NCBI RefSeq assembly: GCF_026191725.2
Contig: NZ_CP120863.1
Span: 2,336,001 to 2,400,000 of the forward strand
From: Roseibium porphyridii
Lineage (GTDB): Bacteria; Pseudomonadota; Alphaproteobacteria; Rhizobiales; Stappiaceae
Reading direction: 5' to 3'
DNA: 64,000 bases
In this document: piece by piece, positions 44,843 through 54,569 of the stretch
How positions within the stretch are numbered: the stretch's first letter is position 1
How the letters are laid out: every line of letters starts with the position of its first letter
The notes under the pieces: generated by a model
The model's database searches: none
What the model saw: only the letters and a program-made list of their open reading frames with translations
Told to the model about the DNA's origin: nothing
Position numbers and translations under genes: made by a program

Positions 44843-45414
44843 GCACATTGCCACTCGGAATGATCATCGAAGGGCTGGTCGCCGTACTTTTGCTGATCAC
44901 GATCGGATACTGCTGGATGCTGAACCGCAGACTGCAGAGGCTTCGCGCCGATGAAGAAGTGCTTCGGGCAACCATTTCCGAACTCATGACGGCAACAGAA
45001 ATCGCTGAACGGGCAATCCTGGGGCTGAAGACTACGGCGGCCGATGCCGACAAAACCCTTGGTAGCCGCCTGAAACAAGCAGAAACAATGTCCAGTGCGC
45101 TGGTCTCGCAGATCGGTGAAGGAGAGAAGATCTTCACCAGGATCACCCAGATTGCCGAAGCTGCGCGTTCCGCAAGTCCCGGTCATGCGATGGGTGGGCG
45201 AGGCGAAGCCTATCCGGTGCGCGCTCCGTCAGAGCAAACGCAATATGGCGGGCCTACACCGCCAGCATATACTGATCCATATCAAGCGCCGATGGCGCCG
45301 GCGGCTGAGCCGGAACGCACCAGAAACAGCCGAGCTTCGGACATCAGAAGCGCTGCGGCGGAAGCAACAGCGCGTCTTGAACAGTTCCGCAAACGCAACG
45401 GTGCCGCTGCATGA
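44839..45414 (+). CDS. DUF6468-type single-pass membrane protein, 191 aa
   Basis: A protein found between fliM and motE in alphaproteobacteria; its function is unknown. It has one N-terminal membrane helix (about 7-27, GMIIEGLVAVLLLITIGYCW), a coiled-coil region with LRADEEVLRATISELMTATE and AERAILGLKTTAADADKTLG, then a Pro/Ala/Tyr-rich disordered stretch and a basic end (ARLEQFRKRNG). The ATG lies inside the fliM stop (ATGA). The family name is from memory and should be checked. Confidence 0.75.
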   Translation: MSTLPLGMIIEGLVAVLLLITIGYCWMLNRRLQRLRADEEVLRATISELMTATEIAERAILGLKTTAADADKTLGSRLKQAETMSSALVSQIGEGEKIFTRITQIAEAARSASPGHAMGGRGEAYPVRAPSEQTQYGGPTPPAYTDPYQAPMAPAAEPERTRNSRASDIRSAAAEATARLEQFRKRNGAAA

Positions 45415-46124
45415 ACCTGAGATTGCTTCCATTGCTGGGGATCTCTGCAAGTGCTTTGCTTGCGCTCAAGCTTCTCGGGTTTGTCGCGGGACCTGAAAGC
45501 GCAAGTCTTCCCATCAATGCCGCGCTTGCTCAGGAGACCGAAGGTGCCGAGGCTGAAAATGCAGCAGCCGATGCACCAGCGCCGCCAGCGCCACCTGGCG
45601 GAGGAACCCCTCCGGACCAGCCTGTCTTGCCGGACAGCCTGGAAATCGGTGGCTCAGCAGCCGAGCGAGCAGTACTGGAAAGCCTGGGCAAGCGTCGCGA
45701 GACGTTGCAAGAGCAGGAAGGTCAACTTGATCTTCGCGAAAAACTTCTACAGGCGACCGAAGAACGCATACAGAAGCGTCTTGATGAGCTCAAGAAGCTT
45801 GAGCAACGCATCGAAAAGACCGTCGGAAAGAATAAGCAAAAAGAAAAGGATGAGATCGCTGACCTTGTGACCATGTATGAAAACATGAAACCCAAGGATG
45901 CAGCGCGCATATTCAACCGGCTCAGTCTGCCCATTCTCATGAAGGTCGTTCAACAGATGAAGCCGCGGAAGATGGCGGCGATCCTGGCGAAGATGTCTCC
46001 GGAAGCTGCTGAAAAGCTCACTGTGGCGATTGCCAGCAATTCGACGAATGTGCCTGAGCCAGAGAAACAGATGCAGGCAAAGGCTCCAACGAGCGACACG
46101 CTCCCAAAAATACCGTCAAATTGA
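45411..46124 (+). CDS. motE: MotE-family periplasmic protein, 237 aa
   Basis: MotE in rhizobia acts as a chaperone for the periplasmic motility protein MotC. A hydrophobic N-terminus (about 4-24) exports the protein. After an Ala/Pro-rich spacer comes a long coiled coil (about 85-150: QEGQLDLREKLLQATEERIQ) and a helical MgtE-N-like domain with MYENMKPKDAARIFNRL and MKPRKMAAILAKMSPEAAEK. It is coupled to the DUF6468 gene by a 4-base overlap. The MotC partner is not identified; the following giant protein is a candidate. Confidence 0.85.
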   Translation: MNLRLLPLLGISASALLALKLLGFVAGPESASLPINAALAQETEGAEAENAAADAPAPPAPPGGGTPPDQPVLPDSLEIGGSAAERAVLESLGKRRETLQEQEGQLDLREKLLQATEERIQKRLDELKKLEQRIEKTVGKNKQKEKDEIADLVTMYENMKPKDAARIFNRLSLPILMKVVQQMKPRKMAAILAKMSPEAAEKLTVAIASNSTNVPEPEKQMQAKAPTSDTLPKIPSN

Positions 46125-46218
46125 GCAGGAATGAGCGGATTTAAGAGGATCGCGTAAGAGCACGTTAAGGACAGCTCATTAACAATAGCGTGTTGGCGTC
46201 GTTTGAGGACAGGGCAAC

Positions 46219-49200
46219 TTGCGGGTACCGTTCTTGACATTGCAGAAGAATGACGGATCTGTCGGGCTTGGCAGTGCAAGCCCTTTGCTGCGTCTTCTTC
46301 ACGCTGCACTTCTTTGCTTGATACTGTTCACCGCAGCGGCGAGCGTAACAGCCAATGCTGAAACGCTCGAGCCGGTGGAACTCGATGCCATTCAGGAAGA
46401 GCGCTACGGGCGGATCGTCCTGACTTTCAAAGACCGTACGCTGTTGCCGATCTACGATGCGGTGATCACGGGCGGCGTTCTCAGAATATCCTTCGAAGAA
46501 CCGATCGACATCAAAGTTGATGATGTGCCGCTTGATCTTGGCGATTATGTCACGATCGCCCGCCGGGACCCGGACGGCAGCGCGATCCGTTTTGCGCTCA
46601 AGAATCAATTCCAGATCAACACGCTGGAAGCGGGCGAGAAGCTCTTTGTCGACATTTTGCCAATGGATTGGCAGGGGCTTCCTCCGGGGCTTCCGGACGA
46701 CGTCGTTCGGGAACTGGCCAAGCGTGCTGAAGCTGCAATGCGCAAGGTGCGTGCGCTTGAACAAGCCCGGCTGAAAGCCCAGGAAGGGCCGGAAGTTACC
46801 TTGCACGTGGGAGAACATCCGACTTTCACACGCCTTGTGTTTGACTGGTCAATCAAGTTCGACACCGCTTTCGTGCGGGAAAACGACATCATCAAGCTGA
46901 CGTTCAATCATCCGGCCCAGCTCGACATTGCTCACTTGCGCGCTCACCTTCCTCAAGGTGTCATTGATGCAACGTCTTTTCTGGATAAGGGCAAGCTCAA
47001 GTTTCTGATGCGTGTCGAACCCTCGGTCGATATCCGTGCTTTCCGCGAGGAACAGACCTACGTTATCGACGTCACGCCTGAGAACATGCAGGTGAATGAC
47101 CCGGCCAACGCGTTGATCAACAAAGAGCTGTCGGTTGAAGACAATCAAAACCGTAAGAACATGATCAGCGCGCCCGGTTTGCGCGATACACGTGAAGTCG
47201 ACGATCCACGAGGTCTGCCTCCGGCACAAACATCAAGCGCCAGTGGCGGTGTTTTGAAGGAATCGACGGCGGACGACTCGCCGGCCTATACCGTTGTTCC
47301 AATCGAGCGCGGCAACAATGGAGCGGCGACGCCAGAAGCGGCGGTCCCGCAGGCACAGCAATCTGATCAGGCCGCCGCGGTGTTCCCCGAGGTGCCGACT
47401 GATGCTGAGGCGATCGATGTTCCGAACCAGCAGATTGCCATGGTGCCACGCACGAAACCCAACCTTGAGGAACCAGCCCCGCCGCAGCTGACGGCAGAGG
47501 CGGGGCCACCGGCCAATGTTCGATCGGCTGACGCGCAGATCGACATCCTTCCGCAAGTTGCCACAACGACCGCTCCGGCGGTCGAAACGCTTCCTGCACC
47601 AGAAGTTGTTGCATCTGGTTTGCTTGTTGCCGGTAACGCACAAGGCGAAGACGACGACCTGACCACAGCGACAATTGCCAGCACTACAGAGGCGGACAAT
47701 GAGCCAGCACCGATGGTGTTGGCGCAGGCCGAGACTGGCGCTCAGACAGGGGAGGAAACGCCGACCGGAGACGAAGTCGTCCGCAAAGCGCCTATGTTGG
47801 ACCTTTCCAAGCAGAAGCCTGGTCAGACGCAAGCCACGCCCGTGAGCAATGGCATTCCAACATTGGAGCCTGTCGAAGCCGCTGTGCCGGACAGCCAGCC
47901 TGAGGTGCCCGTTCCAAATGGAGCTGTGCAGGTTCAGGAGCAGCGCACGTTTGGCGGCGGTGAGGTGCCTGCAGGTATTCAACTGCCTTCACGCCCGGAA
48001 AACGCACCAGAGGTCTGGCGCGCCCAAGGCGGCCGCGAGGCCAACGAGATGCCTTCACCGGAAACGCCGCCAGCGAGTTTTGCGGCAGAAGCCCGTAAGA
48101 TCGTGTCTGCCGAAGCGCGCCGGATCGGCAACACGGTAAGAGTTGTCTTTCCGTTTTCAGAACCTGTTTCCAGTGCAGTCTTTCGCCGCAATGACAGTAT
48201 CTGGTTGGTTTTCGACACCGATGCCACCATCGATACACGGGGCATGGCGGCAGCGCTTGCCGAGACGGTGGACGCCATCGCTGTCAAGCACTTCGAAGAC
48301 TACCAGATCCTCCGCCTTGACATGAACGATCCGGTTCTTGCGACTGTTGGCGCAGACGGAAATGCATGGTCGCTGGTTATCGGGGACATGATCCTGGAAC
48401 CTTCCCGGCCTCTGCAGCTGGAACGGACCGTGCGCGGCGATGGCGGTTCAGTGCTCCGCGTTCTCTATCAGGACCCTCAAAATATTCGTCAGGTTGTCGA
48501 CCCGTTTGTGGGAGACAAGATTTCACTTGTCACCGGCTTCGGACCTCCCAGAGGTTTGTTGAAGCAGCAAAGCTTTGTTGAACTCGATGCACTGAGTTCC
48601 GCGCAGGGTATCGCCATCGTCGGGAAATCCGACGAATTGAAGGTGAAGATCCTTGGCGACGATGTGATGATTGAAAAAGAAGGCGGTCTCTCGCTTTCAA
48701 ATCGGCATTTGCGCGGCGGCACTGGCGCTTTCAATTCAATCATTGCGCCGGATGACAGCAACAATGTCGAATTCGTCTCGTTGAGCACGGAAGGTCCGGG
48801 TGCGTACCGGTCAAGGTTGCTGGAGTTGCAGGCAAAGCTTGCAAGATCTCCGGAAGGCAAGCGCCGCAAACCTCTCATGGCGCTGTCGCGTTTCTATCTG
48901 GCGCATCAGTTTGCACAGGAAGCGCTCGGGTTGATGAAGCTGGCGCTCGAGGAAGAGCCTGCACTTGCCGAAGACAGCTCGTTCAATCTGATGATGGGCG
49001 CGGCCCAGACAATGGCTGACCGTCCTCAAGAAGCCTATATGCACCTGAACCGGCCAGATCTGAAAAACAGCCCAGACGCTGCGGTCTGGCAGACAATTGT
49101 GGACGTCAAGCTCGGCAAATGGACACCGGCACGGATCGCGATGCCACGTGGCCGCGCGGTTGTTGGCAATTATCCATCTGCGATACAGACCGAATTCAAG

Positions 49201-50505
49201 CTTGCAGCTGCGCAGGCGATGGTCGAGGTCAACGATTTTGGACTTGCCAACGGTATTCTGGCTGAAATTGAACCGAGTGAAGTCACCCAGGCGCAGGCCG
49301 CACGCTATGACATTTTGCGCGGCCGGGTCGCCGATGCCTCGGGCCGGTCCCAGGAAGCGCTTACGGTGTTTGACCTTGTCACGCGATCTGACGACCGTCC
49401 ACGCTCAGCTGAGGCAGAGTACCGGGCCTTGAGAATCCGGTACCGCGACGGTGAAATCGACAATGATGAAACGATCGAGCGGCTTGCCAGCCTCGCCACT
49501 TCCTGGCGCGGGGATGAAATCGAGCTCAAGACGTTGCGTTTCCTATCGCAGCTTTATGCGGAACGGGGGCAATATCGGGAAGCCTTTGAGGCCATGAAAT
49601 CGGCTGTTCAGGCAGAACCCGACTCCGACACAACGCGTCTCTTGCAGGAAGAGATGAACGGCCTCTTCAATGCGCTGTTCCTTGACGGCAAAGCAGATGA
49701 GATGCAGCCCGTCAAAGCGCTGGCTCTTTACTACGACTTCCGCGAAATGACGCCGATTGGGCGCCAGGGCGACGAGATGGTGCGCCTTTTGGCCAAGCGA
49801 CTTGTCGAAGTGGATCTGCTTGATCAGGCGACGGAACTGCTGCGCCATCAGGTGGACAATCGCCTGAAGGGAGCAGCGCGTGCACAAATTGCTGCAGACC
49901 TTGCGGCCATCTATCTGATGGATCGGAAAGCCGACGAAGCACTTCGGGTCCTGAACAGGACCCGGCAAGCAAGTTTACCCTCGACGCTGGAGCGGCAACG
50001 CAACATCGTCGAGGCGAGGGCACTCACCGAAAATGGCCGTCCTGACCTTGCATTGGAGCTGGTCCGCAACATGCGCGGGTCTGATGTCGACCGGTTGCGC
50101 GCAGATACGTTCTGGGCCGCGGAAAGCTGGAGAGATGCGGGCGAACAGCTGGAGGCCATGCACGGTTCACGCTGGTCTGACAATATTCCCCTGGGCGAGC
50201 TTGAGCGCCGTGACATACTGCGCGCCGGTATTGCTTACTCCCTTGCTGGCGACCAATTGAGTTTGGAACGCCTGCAGACGAAATACATGAAGAAAATGGC
50301 GGACAGCCAGGAAGCGATGGCCTTTGAGGTCGTGACCCGCCCGGTTGAGACGCAGGGTGTGGAATTCCTGGAAGTGGCCAATGCTCTTGCAGATGTCGAT
50401 TCACTTGAAACCTTCCTGAAAGAGTATCGCCGTCAGTACATGTCGCCAGACAGCAACAGGGGACAGGCGGCGGCCGGCCCCGAGGCTGAGGAAGCAGCGG
50501 GCTGA
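46219..50505 (+). CDS. Giant exported TPR protein in the fliM operon, 1428 aa
   Basis: Not recognised as a named protein. A TTG start at 46219 is used because a Sec signal peptide begins there (hydrophobic core about 24-42, probable cleavage after TANA near 47) and no ATG precedes the conserved start; AGGG lies just upstream. Domains: AMIN-like beta repeats at about 50-270 (twice EERYGRIVLTFKDR-like) and again near 640-760; an acidic, Pro/Ala-rich linker about 300-620; and a C-terminal array of TPR-like helical repeats about 855-1400. It lies 94 bases after motE in the same direction. A periplasmic scaffold for the motor or flagellar envelope parts is plausible (inference). Confidence 0.8.
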   Translation: MRVPFLTLQKNDGSVGLGSASPLLRLLHAALLCLILFTAAASVTANAETLEPVELDAIQEERYGRIVLTFKDRTLLPIYDAVITGGVLRISFEEPIDIKVDDVPLDLGDYVTIARRDPDGSAIRFALKNQFQINTLEAGEKLFVDILPMDWQGLPPGLPDDVVRELAKRAEAAMRKVRALEQARLKAQEGPEVTLHVGEHPTFTRLVFDWSIKFDTAFVRENDIIKLTFNHPAQLDIAHLRAHLPQGVIDATSFLDKGKLKFLMRVEPSVDIRAFREEQTYVIDVTPENMQVNDPANALINKELSVEDNQNRKNMISAPGLRDTREVDDPRGLPPAQTSSASGGVLKESTADDSPAYTVVPIERGNNGAATPEAAVPQAQQSDQAAAVFPEVPTDAEAIDVPNQQIAMVPRTKPNLEEPAPPQLTAEAGPPANVRSADAQIDILPQVATTTAPAVETLPAPEVVASGLLVAGNAQGEDDDLTTATIASTTEADNEPAPMVLAQAETGAQTGEETPTGDEVVRKAPMLDLSKQKPGQTQATPVSNGIPTLEPVEAAVPDSQPEVPVPNGAVQVQEQRTFGGGEVPAGIQLPSRPENAPEVWRAQGGREANEMPSPETPPASFAAEARKIVSAEARRIGNTVRVVFPFSEPVSSAVFRRNDSIWLVFDTDATIDTRGMAAALAETVDAIAVKHFEDYQILRLDMNDPVLATVGADGNAWSLVIGDMILEPSRPLQLERTVRGDGGSVLRVLYQDPQNIRQVVDPFVGDKISLVTGFGPPRGLLKQQSFVELDALSSAQGIAIVGKSDELKVKILGDDVMIEKEGGLSLSNRHLRGGTGAFNSIIAPDDSNNVEFVSLSTEGPGAYRSRLLELQAKLARSPEGKRRKPLMALSRFYLAHQFAQEALGLMKLALEEEPALAEDSSFNLMMGAAQTMADRPQEAYMHLNRPDLKNSPDAAVWQTIVDVKLGKWTPARIAMPRGRAVVGNYPSAIQTEFKLAAAQAMVEVNDFGLANGILAEIEPSEVTQAQAARYDILRGRVADASGRSQEALTVFDLVTRSDDRPRSAEAEYRALRIRYRDGEIDNDETIERLASLATSWRGDEIELKTLRFLSQLYAERGQYREAFEAMKSAVQAEPDSDTTRLLQEEMNGLFNALFLDGKADEMQPVKALALYYDFREMTPIGRQGDEMVRLLAKRLVEVDLLDQATELLRHQVDNRLKGAARAQIAADLAAIYLMDRKADEALRVLNRTRQASLPSTLERQRNIVEARALTENGRPDLALELVRNMRGSDVDRLRADTFWAAESWRDAGEQLEAMHGSRWSDNIPLGELERRDILRAGIAYSLAGDQLSLERLQTKYMKKMADSQEAMAFEVVTRPVETQGVEFLEVANALADVDSLETFLKEYRRQYMSPDSNRGQAAAGPEAEEAAG

Positions 50506-50610
50506 TAAGCACTTGGATTTGTGATCTTCTAGCTCGCTAAAGCCAGGTCAATTGCCCTTCACGCACCGACAGGCGCACGAAACAAGTTCTCTTAAATCTT
50601 GAATTGAAAG

Positions 50611-51681
50611 TTAGTTGGCAGCGCGTTGCAATTGCGGTGCGGCCTGGGTATGGCGCGGACTTTTGAGCTCCGCCTTGTATCGCATGACCAGTTCAGGGAT
50701 AGATCGGCTGCTACGGTCCAGCCAGCCACATCTTGCTTTCAGGAAATCGCGATAGGTTTTGTCGTCGATGCCTGTCTGCAACATCAGCCTTAGAATTGCG
50801 CCGTCTGCGTCCGACTTCAGAGTGTCGGCCACAACATCATCTGCCAGATTGATCTTGCGGCTGATCAGCCAGATTGCAGCATCCATGCGGTCCTGTTCAA
50901 ACAAGGTTCGCAGGATTGCATCAAAGGACAGCTCGCCGTTGGCTATCTGGATGCTGGCCTCATGCCTGGAATAGAGAAGCCCATCCAGTTCAATGTCACC
51001 TTCGCGTTCCGGATCGTCGATCCTGGACGCCAGTCTTTTCAGCTCGCCTGACTCCAGCGCCTTTTTGAGAGGCGCAGGGATGAGCGGGCAGTTGGTTTCC
51101 AGAATATGCATCTGGGTTTCCAGAAACTCTTCATCCTTGATCGCGCGCTTTGCGATGCCTGCAAGGATTTCCGCCTCTGTATTGGCGAAGATGAGCAACG
51201 CCAGTGTTCCGCGTACGGAGAAAGGGGCATCCAGATTTTCAAGGAGCGCATTGACCACATTGCGGCTGCTACGGGCAATCAATGTGTCGGTGATCTCTTC
51301 GCTGAGATCCTGACGTCGTGCAACGGACAGCCGTTTGTTGTTCCCGCCGGCTTTCGCGATCTGCATCAACTCTCCCTGACTGATCATGGGCGAGCATTCA
51401 ATGACGGGCTCAGAAAGCTCGTAGTCTTCTTTTGCCAGACGGTCAGCGAGATCTGGAATGATGCGATCTGTTTTGGCAAGCCGAACGACAAGTTCGTATC
51501 GTGCCGAGCGGTCAAGTTGTTCAAAGACGGACAGGACGATCCGGGAAAACAGTTCACGCTCCGTTTCCGAGGGGTCGTGATCCTCAGAGCGGGCATATTC
51601 GCCAACGAGCGTTCTGATGAGCCTTGACCTTGCTTCCGGCTCTCGTATCCGGGCAAGTTGCTCAAGTTGTTCCTGTATCAC
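50611..51681 (-). CDS. DUF2336 protein, 356 aa
   Basis: A predicted soluble all-helical protein of the DUF2336 type, common in Hyphomicrobiales and of unknown function. Typical stretches are LEQLARIREPEARSRLIRTL at the start, VVELNAL-like repeated helices, LISRKINLADDVVADTLKSD, and the region LEALLENLD followed by RGTLALLIFANTEAEILAG. No signal or membrane segment. It stands alone between the TPR gene and fliP, convergent with the former, so a flagellar role is possible only by position. Confidence 0.75.
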   Translation of the reverse strand: MIQEQLEQLARIREPEARSRLIRTLVGEYARSEDHDPSETERELFSRIVLSVFEQLDRSARYELVVRLAKTDRIIPDLADRLAKEDYELSEPVIECSPMISQGELMQIAKAGGNNKRLSVARRQDLSEEITDTLIARSSRNVVNALLENLDAPFSVRGTLALLIFANTEAEILAGIAKRAIKDEEFLETQMHILETNCPLIPAPLKKALESGELKRLASRIDDPEREGDIELDGLLYSRHEASIQIANGELSFDAILRTLFEQDRMDAAIWLISRKINLADDVVADTLKSDADGAILRLMLQTGIDDKTYRDFLKARCGWLDRSSRSIPELVMRYKAELKSPRHTQAAPQLQRAAN

Positions 51682-51780
51682 CGATCTTCCAATAGATTAC
51701 ACGGGCGGAACAGCCCGAAGATTAAGAATAATAGTTACATTACTATGTTAATTTTCTTCTACTTTTAAAGTTAGCCGTCT

Positions 51781-51807
51781 GTGCCTGGATTTGCGAAATT
51801 CAGGCAC
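51781..51807 (-). terminator. Hairpin downstream of fliP
   Basis: GTGCCTGGATTT, loop GCG, AAATTCAGGCAC: a 12-bp stem with one G-U pair, 13 bases past the fliP stop. A T run is lacking, so termination or mRNA end protection are both possible. Confidence 0.5.
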
Positions 51808-51820
51808 TCCTTTGAAGACG

Positions 51821-52591
51821 CTAACCGCCCCCGAAACTCTTCACCAAAGAGCCGGCAACCAGGTTCCAGCCATCAACCAGAACAAAGAAAATCAGCTTGA
51901 AGGGTAGCGAGATAACAACCGGAGGCAACATCATCATACCCATGGACATGAGCACTGAAGCGATTACGAGATCGATGATGAGAAAGGGAAGATAAAGCAG
52001 GAACCCGATTTCGAAAGCCCTGCGCAACTCCGAGATCATGAAAGCAGGAATGAGCGTTGCCATCGCAAGATCATCCGGGCTTTCGGGTGCATCGCGCCCG
52101 GAGAGTTCCTGAAACAGGGCAAGGTCCTTTTCGCGGACCTGTGACAGCATGAAATCCCGGAAAGGTTCCGACGCGCGTTCATATGCCTGGTCAAACTCAA
52201 TGTCGCCATCGATCATGGGCTGAACGCCGGCTTCATAGGCAGCCTGCAATGTTGGCATCATGATGAACGCGGACAGAAACAGCGCCAGACTGACCATCAC
52301 CATGTTGGGAGGCGCAGTCTGCAGACCAATTGCCGACCGCAGCAGCGACAGCACAACGACAATTCGGGTAAAGCTTGTGACCATTACGAGAATGGATGGT
52401 GCGAGCGACAGTATGGTCAGCAGTATGACCAGCTGAACGGCGCGTTCCGTCAGTGTCGCGTCTTCGCCGAAACCGACGGAAATTTCTTGTGCGGCTGCGG
52501 GAAATGCAAAGACGGCCAAAAATACGGCCGTCAGCATTGCAACCAAAGACCACCGGTTCCACCGCATCGTGCGACTGAGTCCTGACATCAA
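51821..52591 (-). CDS. fliP: Flagellar export gate protein FliP, 256 aa
   Basis: A core protein of the flagellar type III export gate. A cleavable signal peptide ([21 protein letters not shown]) is followed by four membrane helices; [21 protein letters not shown], the [12 protein letters not shown] stretch, and the C-terminal [20 protein letters not shown] are characteristic. The gene overlaps the end of fliO by 4 bases and lies on the minus strand, convergent in function with fliQ-fliR-flhB, which lie 3 kb away on the plus strand. Confidence 0.96.
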   Translation of the reverse strand: MMSGLSRTMRWNRWSLVAMLTAVFLAVFAFPAAAQEISVGFGEDATLTERAVQLVILLTILSLAPSILVMVTSFTRIVVVLSLLRSAIGLQTAPPNMVMVSLALFLSAFIMMPTLQAAYEAGVQPMIDGDIEFDQAYERASEPFRDFMLSQVREKDLALFQELSGRDAPESPDDLAMATLIPAFMISELRRAFEIGFLLYLPFLIIDLVIASVLMSMGMMMLPPVVISLPFKLIFFVLVDGWNLVAGSLVKSFGGG

Positions 52592-54147
52592 TTCGGCTGT
52601 CCGCCCAGTTCATCGAGAATTTTAGCCATCTCGTCTTCGATCGGATTTTTGTCGCCAAGTCCTTGCGTGGGTTTTGGTGCCGGCCTTACAGGCGCGACGG
52701 CAGGGCCGGTCGCCGGCTCTTTTGGTTCCTTGATTGCCCGCAGCGTGTCCAGGCTCTGGGACTGTTCCTGAACCTGGTCGTCACTCTTTGCCTCAACGAC
52801 CGGTTCAATCAGGTCATCCATTTCCAGTTTGATGTCATGCGTCTGTGCCGCTTCACCGGGGGTTTCAACAGGTGGCACGTCTGTCGAAAGCTCATTATCC
52901 GATGCTTGCGCAGTCACCGTCTCAGACGCATCGGTCTTCTCAGCGGATTCCTGATCATTGTTTTGAACTTCATGCGATGACATCTCATCAGCTGCTTCGG
53001 TGTTGTTCTCAACAAGCTCTGCGAGGAGTGCCGTTTCCGTGACCTGGCTGCCGTCATCGGTCGACACAGAAACTTCAGGTGTATCTTCTGAACTCTGTTC
53101 GATTACGGTGATCGAAGGAGCAGTGTTTCCCGGTTCATCTAATTTGACTTCGATTTCGGGCATCTCCGACGCTTCGTTTGTTACGTCGGTCTTTACTTGC
53201 GGCTCTACCGGTTTGACCAACGCTGTTTTTGCTCGTGCAGCCGGACCAGATGCAGGCGGTGTAATCGACTGGGTGCCGTAGGATGGCCTGTCCTTTGGCG
53301 AAAACGGGCGCGCCAGTGTCTTGAAAGTTGTCGGGGTCTTTCCGGCGGAAGGTGCGGCTTGTTTCGAGGTCTCAGGTTTAACTTCTGGCGCTTGAGTGGG
53401 GGCTGCCGGAGCCGTTGGTTCCGTCGCTGCTGCTTCGCTTCCAGGGGGCTGCGACCGGGAAAAACCGTTTTGCGTCGCCGCCTTGAGCAGGTCGGCCGCG
53501 CGGTTCTGGCCTGATACGGTTTCTGATCTGGGTGCTGGGTTAGGCGCAGAAGGGTTTCGTTGAGCCGAAAGCGATGGCGTTGGCGACGCGGTCGTCGTCT
53601 TGCTTTCCAAGGATGCTGCTGGGGCCTTGCCTTCATTGACGCTGGCCGGTTTGGATATCGGAGGCGAGACTGCCGGTGTTGGAAGAGGGGCTCGCGCCTG
53701 AGGCGGTGCTGCAGGAACCGGCTCCATGTCAGGCATCAGTTCGTCGGGTCTTGCCGGTATGTCTGGCCCCGGTGCGCTTGGTCCCTTGACCTGACCGTTT
53801 CCGCCATGGGCAGGATACCCGGCGGATCGGCCGCTCGGAAGCGGACTGTTGCGGACGATATTCTGTTCTACTACGACATCGCTTGGACCACCGACCAGTA
53901 TCAGGTGTTCGATATTGTCTCTCCGGATTAGGATCAAGCGACGGCGTGCATCGACGCTTGCGCTGTCCATGACCGCGATCCGGGGTTGCCTGCTCCGGTT
54001 CTGCGGGGCTCGTGCACCCATCAGTCGTTTCAAGATGAAAATAAAGAGACTGAACAGCAGCAAAACGACTGCGAGAGCGAGCACGACGGCAATTGCCTGC
54101 GTAACGCCTCCGCTCACGTTGAAAGTCGATTCAATCCAATTGTACAT
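52588..54147 (-). CDS. fliO: Flagellar export protein FliO with long acidic tail, 519 aa
   Basis: FliO helps assemble the FliP ring. The recognisable part is short: one membrane helix (about 18-40, [21 protein letters not shown]) and a small cytoplasmic domain ending [15 protein letters not shown] at about 95. After that come some 420 residues of Pro/Ala/Glu/Ser/Thr-rich sequence, mostly disordered, with Lys/Pro-rich parts near 250-320 and acidic parts near 340-470. Long tails occur in rhizobial FliO, but this is large. It is coupled to fliP by a 4-base overlap and is divergent from flgB. Confidence 0.85.
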   Translation of the reverse strand: MYNWIESTFNVSGGVTQAIAVVLALAVVLLLFSLFIFILKRLMGARAPQNRSRQPRIAVMDSASVDARRRLILIRRDNIEHLILVGGPSDVVVEQNIVRNSPLPSGRSAGYPAHGGNGQVKGPSAPGPDIPARPDELMPDMEPVPAAPPQARAPLPTPAVSPPISKPASVNEGKAPAASLESKTTTASPTPSLSAQRNPSAPNPAPRSETVSGQNRAADLLKAATQNGFSRSQPPGSEAAATEPTAPAAPTQAPEVKPETSKQAAPSAGKTPTTFKTLARPFSPKDRPSYGTQSITPPASGPAARAKTALVKPVEPQVKTDVTNEASEMPEIEVKLDEPGNTAPSITVIEQSSEDTPEVSVSTDDGSQVTETALLAELVENNTEAADEMSSHEVQNNDQESAEKTDASETVTAQASDNELSTDVPPVETPGEAAQTHDIKLEMDDLIEPVVEAKSDDQVQEQSQSLDTLRAIKEPKEPATGPAVAPVRPAPKPTQGLGDKNPIEDEMAKILDELGGQPN

Positions 54148-54569
54148 TTTACCCTCGTGCCGCCCCGCCAGCGGGATGATTGCGATTTCCGGATAGTTGG
54201 TGTTGCTGTCTCAATTGAGGAAAATTGGTTCTTATCCCCAGTAATTCAGTTTCCGGCATTCGGACTTGTTCGTCGCATCAAGTCACTTAGTTTTCTAAGG
54301 TTTCGTGTGACTGGATGTTCTTGTTCGCTTCCTGCAATTCCTCGTATCCGGTTGCTGATCCCTCGCGAATCTCCCTAGGAATCAAAGTTAACAGAAGCAG
54401 GCAATTTTTGCCTGCTGGGGGCAGCTCGGATTTCGCGAAATGCAAAGGAAATTGAGCTCTTCCACTGGTTTTTGAAGGGTTTCAGGCTGTCGGGGTAAGG
54501 GTCTGTTAACTTTTCATTAACCAATTGAAAGGCAATCATTGCCTACTTGGTTAACGATTGGTGAATGCC
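54148..54569. other. Divergent promoter region between fliO and flgB
   Basis: 422 bases. It holds the CtrA-like box next to flgB listed separately, plus AT-rich stretches; the fliO side shows no strong promoter match and no small gene. Confidence 0.6.
54505..54522 (+). promoter_or_regulatory. CtrA-like box upstream of flgB
   Basis: GTTAA-CTTTTCA-TTAACC is an exact match to the CtrA consensus TTAA-N7-TTAAC, on both strands. It ends 47 bases before the flgB ATG; as a near-palindrome it could also serve the divergent fliO gene. Confidence 0.7.
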
